Below are positions 15,078-16,818 of a stretch of DNA of 16,818 nucleotides, in pieces (position 1 is the stretch's first letter; the number at the start of each line of letters is the position of its first letter). This DNA is from CBCXVS01 sp965178525 (GTDB taxonomy: Bacteria > Tectomicrobia > Entotheonellia > Entotheonellales > Entotheonellaceae), in contig CBCXVS010000165.1 in assembly GCA_965178525.1 (NCBI GenBank), positions 1-16,818 on the forward strand, in the 5' to 3' direction. Below the pieces are notes generated by a model. It saw nothing but the letters and a program-made list of their open reading frames with translations, was not told where the DNA came from and did no database searches. Both the position numbers and the translations under genes were made by a program.

Positions 15078-16148
15078 ATGGCAGCACATGGAACGGTGAT
15101 ACACGAGCATGCAGGATGGGCGGGCTGGGGAAATGGCCCCTGGCTACGGAGTAAACCCTGGGATCTGTGTTGCCTCACGCTCAGCGGTGTCTTGGTGCTG
15201 ATCCCGATCGCCCTCTACGAGGTGGTCGGCAGCTCCGCCGTCTTTGTCAATCTCTTTGTGGCTGGCGTCATCGGCGGTCCCCACATGTATGCCACTTTTT
15301 TCCGCACCACGCTGGACGCGTCCTTTCGGCAGCGGTATCGTTTTATCGTGGTGAGTTCATGCGCCATTCCCCTCCTGGTGATTGTTGGCACTCTGTGGCA
15401 TTTTCAACTGCTCATCACGTTATTTTTTTTCTGGGCCTCGATCCATGTGTTGCATCAAGTGGCCTACATTGTGGAATGCTACGAGCGCAAGCAGCCCAGT
15501 CATTGGCAACGCTGGTCCCGCTGGATCGATTATGCCTTGGTGTTTAGCTGCCTCTTTCCAATGGCGTCCTACAAATTCATCCATAATGAATTCTATATTG
15601 GCGAGACCCTCTTACTCTATCCCGACATCCTCAAAACGCCGATTGTCTTTTATACGATTACGGCATTCTTCGTCCTGGCGTTGTTGCTATTCGTCGGCAA
15701 AACCGTGGACGAAATGCGGCATGGGACCGTCCATTACCCTAAACTGATCTTGATTCTCACGACCGTCGGGTTGGCGCTGTTGATTACCAGCTATGGCGCG
15801 GATCGGCTCGAAATCGCCTTCCAGGGCTTTAATACCTGGCATTCGTTTCAATATCTGGCGCTGACCTGGTACATCACGCGCTTACGCTCGCAACGGAACC
15901 CGGACACCACCTCGATGGGGCCATGGCTCCTCGCCGCCGCGCAAAGTCGGTTCCACAATTTTTATGGTGCCAATATTGTCTTCACGTTTCTGGCACTGAT
16001 CGTGATTGGTGCGGTGCTGTTTCTAACCGATCTGGGCTTCGAGCGCAGCTACTACATTGTCGTGCTGTCCGTGTTGCTCGTCCATTACTACCATGATCAT
16101 GTGCTCTTCACGCGGTTCGATGATGTGCTGGTCCGGTCTGAGGCATGA
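15078..16148 (+). CDS. Polytopic membrane protein with conserved-looking intramembrane histidines, function unknown
   Basis: The protein has 356 residues and about eight to ten hydrophobic segments (roughly 31-50, 56-75, 88-108, 111-132, 150-168, 188-207, 222-238, 297-317 and 324-342). Histidines fall at or near membrane segments in distinctive contexts: GGPHMYATFFRTTLD (H69), HVLHQVAY (H123, H126), FNTWHSFQYLALTW (H255), RFHNFYG (H293) and VHYYHDHVLF (H336, H339, H341). This clustering recalls membrane metal enzymes such as carotenoid-cleaving Brp/Blh proteins or desaturase-like di-iron enzymes, but I cannot assign a family. GAGGAG nine bases before the ATG supports the start. A DUF29 gene follows 49 bases later. 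The metal-site idea is inference. Confidence 0.85.
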   Translation: MAAHGTVIHEHAGWAGWGNGPWLRSKPWDLCCLTLSGVLVLIPIALYEVVGSSAVFVNLFVAGVIGGPHMYATFFRTTLDASFRQRYRFIVVSSCAIPLLVIVGTLWHFQLLITLFFFWASIHVLHQVAYIVECYERKQPSHWQRWSRWIDYALVFSCLFPMASYKFIHNEFYIGETLLLYPDILKTPIVFYTITAFFVLALLLFVGKTVDEMRHGTVHYPKLILILTTVGLALLITSYGADRLEIAFQGFNTWHSFQYLALTWYITRLRSQRNPDTTSMGPWLLAAAQSRFHNFYGANIVFTFLALIVIGAVLFLTDLGFERSYYIVVLSVLLVHYYHDHVLFTRFDDVLVRSEA

Positions 16149-16197
16149 CTGCACACATCGTCGTTGGCTTTCGCCGTGTCAAGGAGTCAAACGAGCT

Positions 16198-16593
16198 ATG
16201 AGCCATACGGACTGGGAAGAGATGCTCTTCGCGTCGGATGTGGCGTTTCTCGAAGCCATCGAAGCCCGGATGCGGGAAGGTGACTATCTGGATGCGATGA
16301 CGGGTGTGGAAGTCTTGAGGATGAACATGGCCAAACGCCAGGATCGGGAACGCATGTCGTGCCTCGTTGGGCTCATGCTACACATTCTGACATGGCAAAC
16401 GCAGCCGCCCGGGACCAAAAGCTGGCGCCTGTCGATCGGTAATTTCCGCGATGCGATTGAGGAACTCCGAGAAGAGGCGCCACGCTTCACCCGGGAACGC
16501 ATTCTAGACGACTTCTGGGATAAAGCTTTGCAACGAGCCATCCGCAAAGCGGCGCGCGAGATGGATCGGCCTCCCGCTGTAACCACTGCTTGA
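16198..16593 (+). CDS. DUF29-family protein
   Basis: The protein has 131 residues and is all-helical. The core LMLHILTWQTQPPGTKSWRLSI (59-80), followed by RDAIEELREEAPRF (84-97), is the DUF29 signature: a helix ending in the WQxQP turn, then a SWR helix. The family is common in cyanobacteria and many proteobacteria and has no established function. The ATG at 16198 is chosen because the family begins with a short D-W/F-x-E helix like SHTDWEEMLFASD; AAGGAG lies 11 bases upstream. A longer frame open from 16057 only overlaps the previous gene. It is probably co-transcribed with the membrane protein gene. It may be slightly shorter than usual at the C-terminus. Confidence 0.85.
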   Translation: MSHTDWEEMLFASDVAFLEAIEARMREGDYLDAMTGVEVLRMNMAKRQDRERMSCLVGLMLHILTWQTQPPGTKSWRLSIGNFRDAIEELREEAPRFTRERILDDFWDKALQRAIRKAAREMDRPPAVTTA

Positions 16594-16633
16594 CGCGCAT
16601 CGGCGAGTCCGACTCACAGAGATTGTCAGCTAG

Positions 16634-16783
16634 GCACGTCGTAACGCGGCCAAGGCCGGTACGGAAAAAGCCGAGAGAATCGTCGAAGAAGCGGTCGCCG
16701 AGGTGAAAGCTGAGCATGCCACTCACCGCCCCGTTTTTACTTTAGGCCGAAGTTCCTCCCGTGATTCGGCGACAACTTGTTGA
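16634..16783 (+). pseudogene. Start-less 49-codon frame with a helical segment; possible gene relic
   Basis: After a stop at 16631-16633 the frame reads ARRNAAKAGTEKAERIVEEA and continues VAEVKAEHATH, an alanine/glutamate/lysine-rich stretch typical of an amphipathic helix. No ATG, GTG or TTG start lies before it, and the tail (RSSSRDSATTC) looks non-coding. It may be the relic of a small helical protein or chance. It overlaps the minus-strand edge frame. Confidence 0.25.
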
Positions 16784-16818
16784 AATAAAAACTCAAAAGC
16801 CTGAAACGAATCGACCTT
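16723..16818 (-). CDS. Possible C-terminus of a gene leaving the window
   Basis: From the window edge the minus strand reads KVDSFQAFEFLFQQVVAESR, then EELRPKVKTGR and a stop (16723-16725). Thirty-one codons without a stop, with sensible amphipathic composition, suggest the end of a real protein. The piece is too short to recognise. Confidence 0.35.
   Translation of the reverse strand, partial: KVDSFQAFEFLFQQVVAESREELRPKVKTGR

Noticed and set aside
1..16818. CRISPR array, tRNA, rRNA, prophage or complete insertion sequence
   Set aside because: I saw no regularly spaced repeats, cloverleaf, conserved rRNA sequence, transposase or phage structural gene on either strand.

Overview
The window is a GC-rich stretch of a Gram-negative-type bacterial chromosome. 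It carries a periplasmic YceI protein with a signal peptide, an enoyl-CoA hydratase next to a CoA transferase/racemase, a primary-type sigma-70 factor, Fe-S assembly genes, and a remnant of a two-partner-secretion exoprotein. Most genes have good Shine-Dalgarno sites and ATG starts. The gene mix is compatible with an environmental lineage such as Nitrospirota or a neighbouring group. That placement is inference from gene content only; no rRNA or other marker here fixes it.

Layout, left part (1-5300). Two minus-strand genes come first: a spore-photoproduct-lyase-like radical SAM protein and an inositol-1-phosphate cytidylyltransferase-like nucleotidyltransferase. They are read divergently from a plus-strand pair, YceI and a YqaA-like small membrane protein. 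That pair converges, with a 6-base gap, on a minus-strand acyl-CoA pair: an AMACR-like CaiB/BaiF protein upstream and a crotonase downstream.

Middle part (5300-9200). A 547-base gene-free stretch contains candidate promoters in both directions, a small hairpin with a T-run and a palindrome. It precedes a 508-residue sigma-70 factor. A 15-bp stem-loop separates this gene from a minus-strand Fe-S group: a BFD-like [2Fe-2S] protein and the Mrp/NBP35 Fe-S carrier ATPase.

Decayed part (9200-10920). This segment holds a frameshifted, half-deleted endonuclease III remnant, an intact VOC-family gene, a 97-bp MITE-like element with perfect 16-bp inverted ends and a 7-bp target duplication, and a truncated haemagglutinin-type repeat fragment. 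The fragment runs into the 3' end of the next gene. The cluster looks like a site of repeated insertion and deletion.

Right part (10870-16818). A large B12-binding-type radical SAM protein is followed upstream by a DHA2-type MFS exporter broken by one frameshift in a short homopolymer. A divergent plus-strand pair follows: a histidine-rich polytopic membrane protein of unknown function and a DUF29-family protein. The right end holds uncertain fragments, including the likely C-terminus of a gene that leaves the window on the minus strand.

I found no CRISPR array, prophage, complete insertion sequence, tRNA or rRNA, and no convincing multi-gene novel system. The most interesting items are the MITE-like element, the polyhistidine membrane protein, the long leader of the sigma-factor gene, the stand-alone inositol-phosphate cytidylyltransferase and the long-tailed radical SAM protein.
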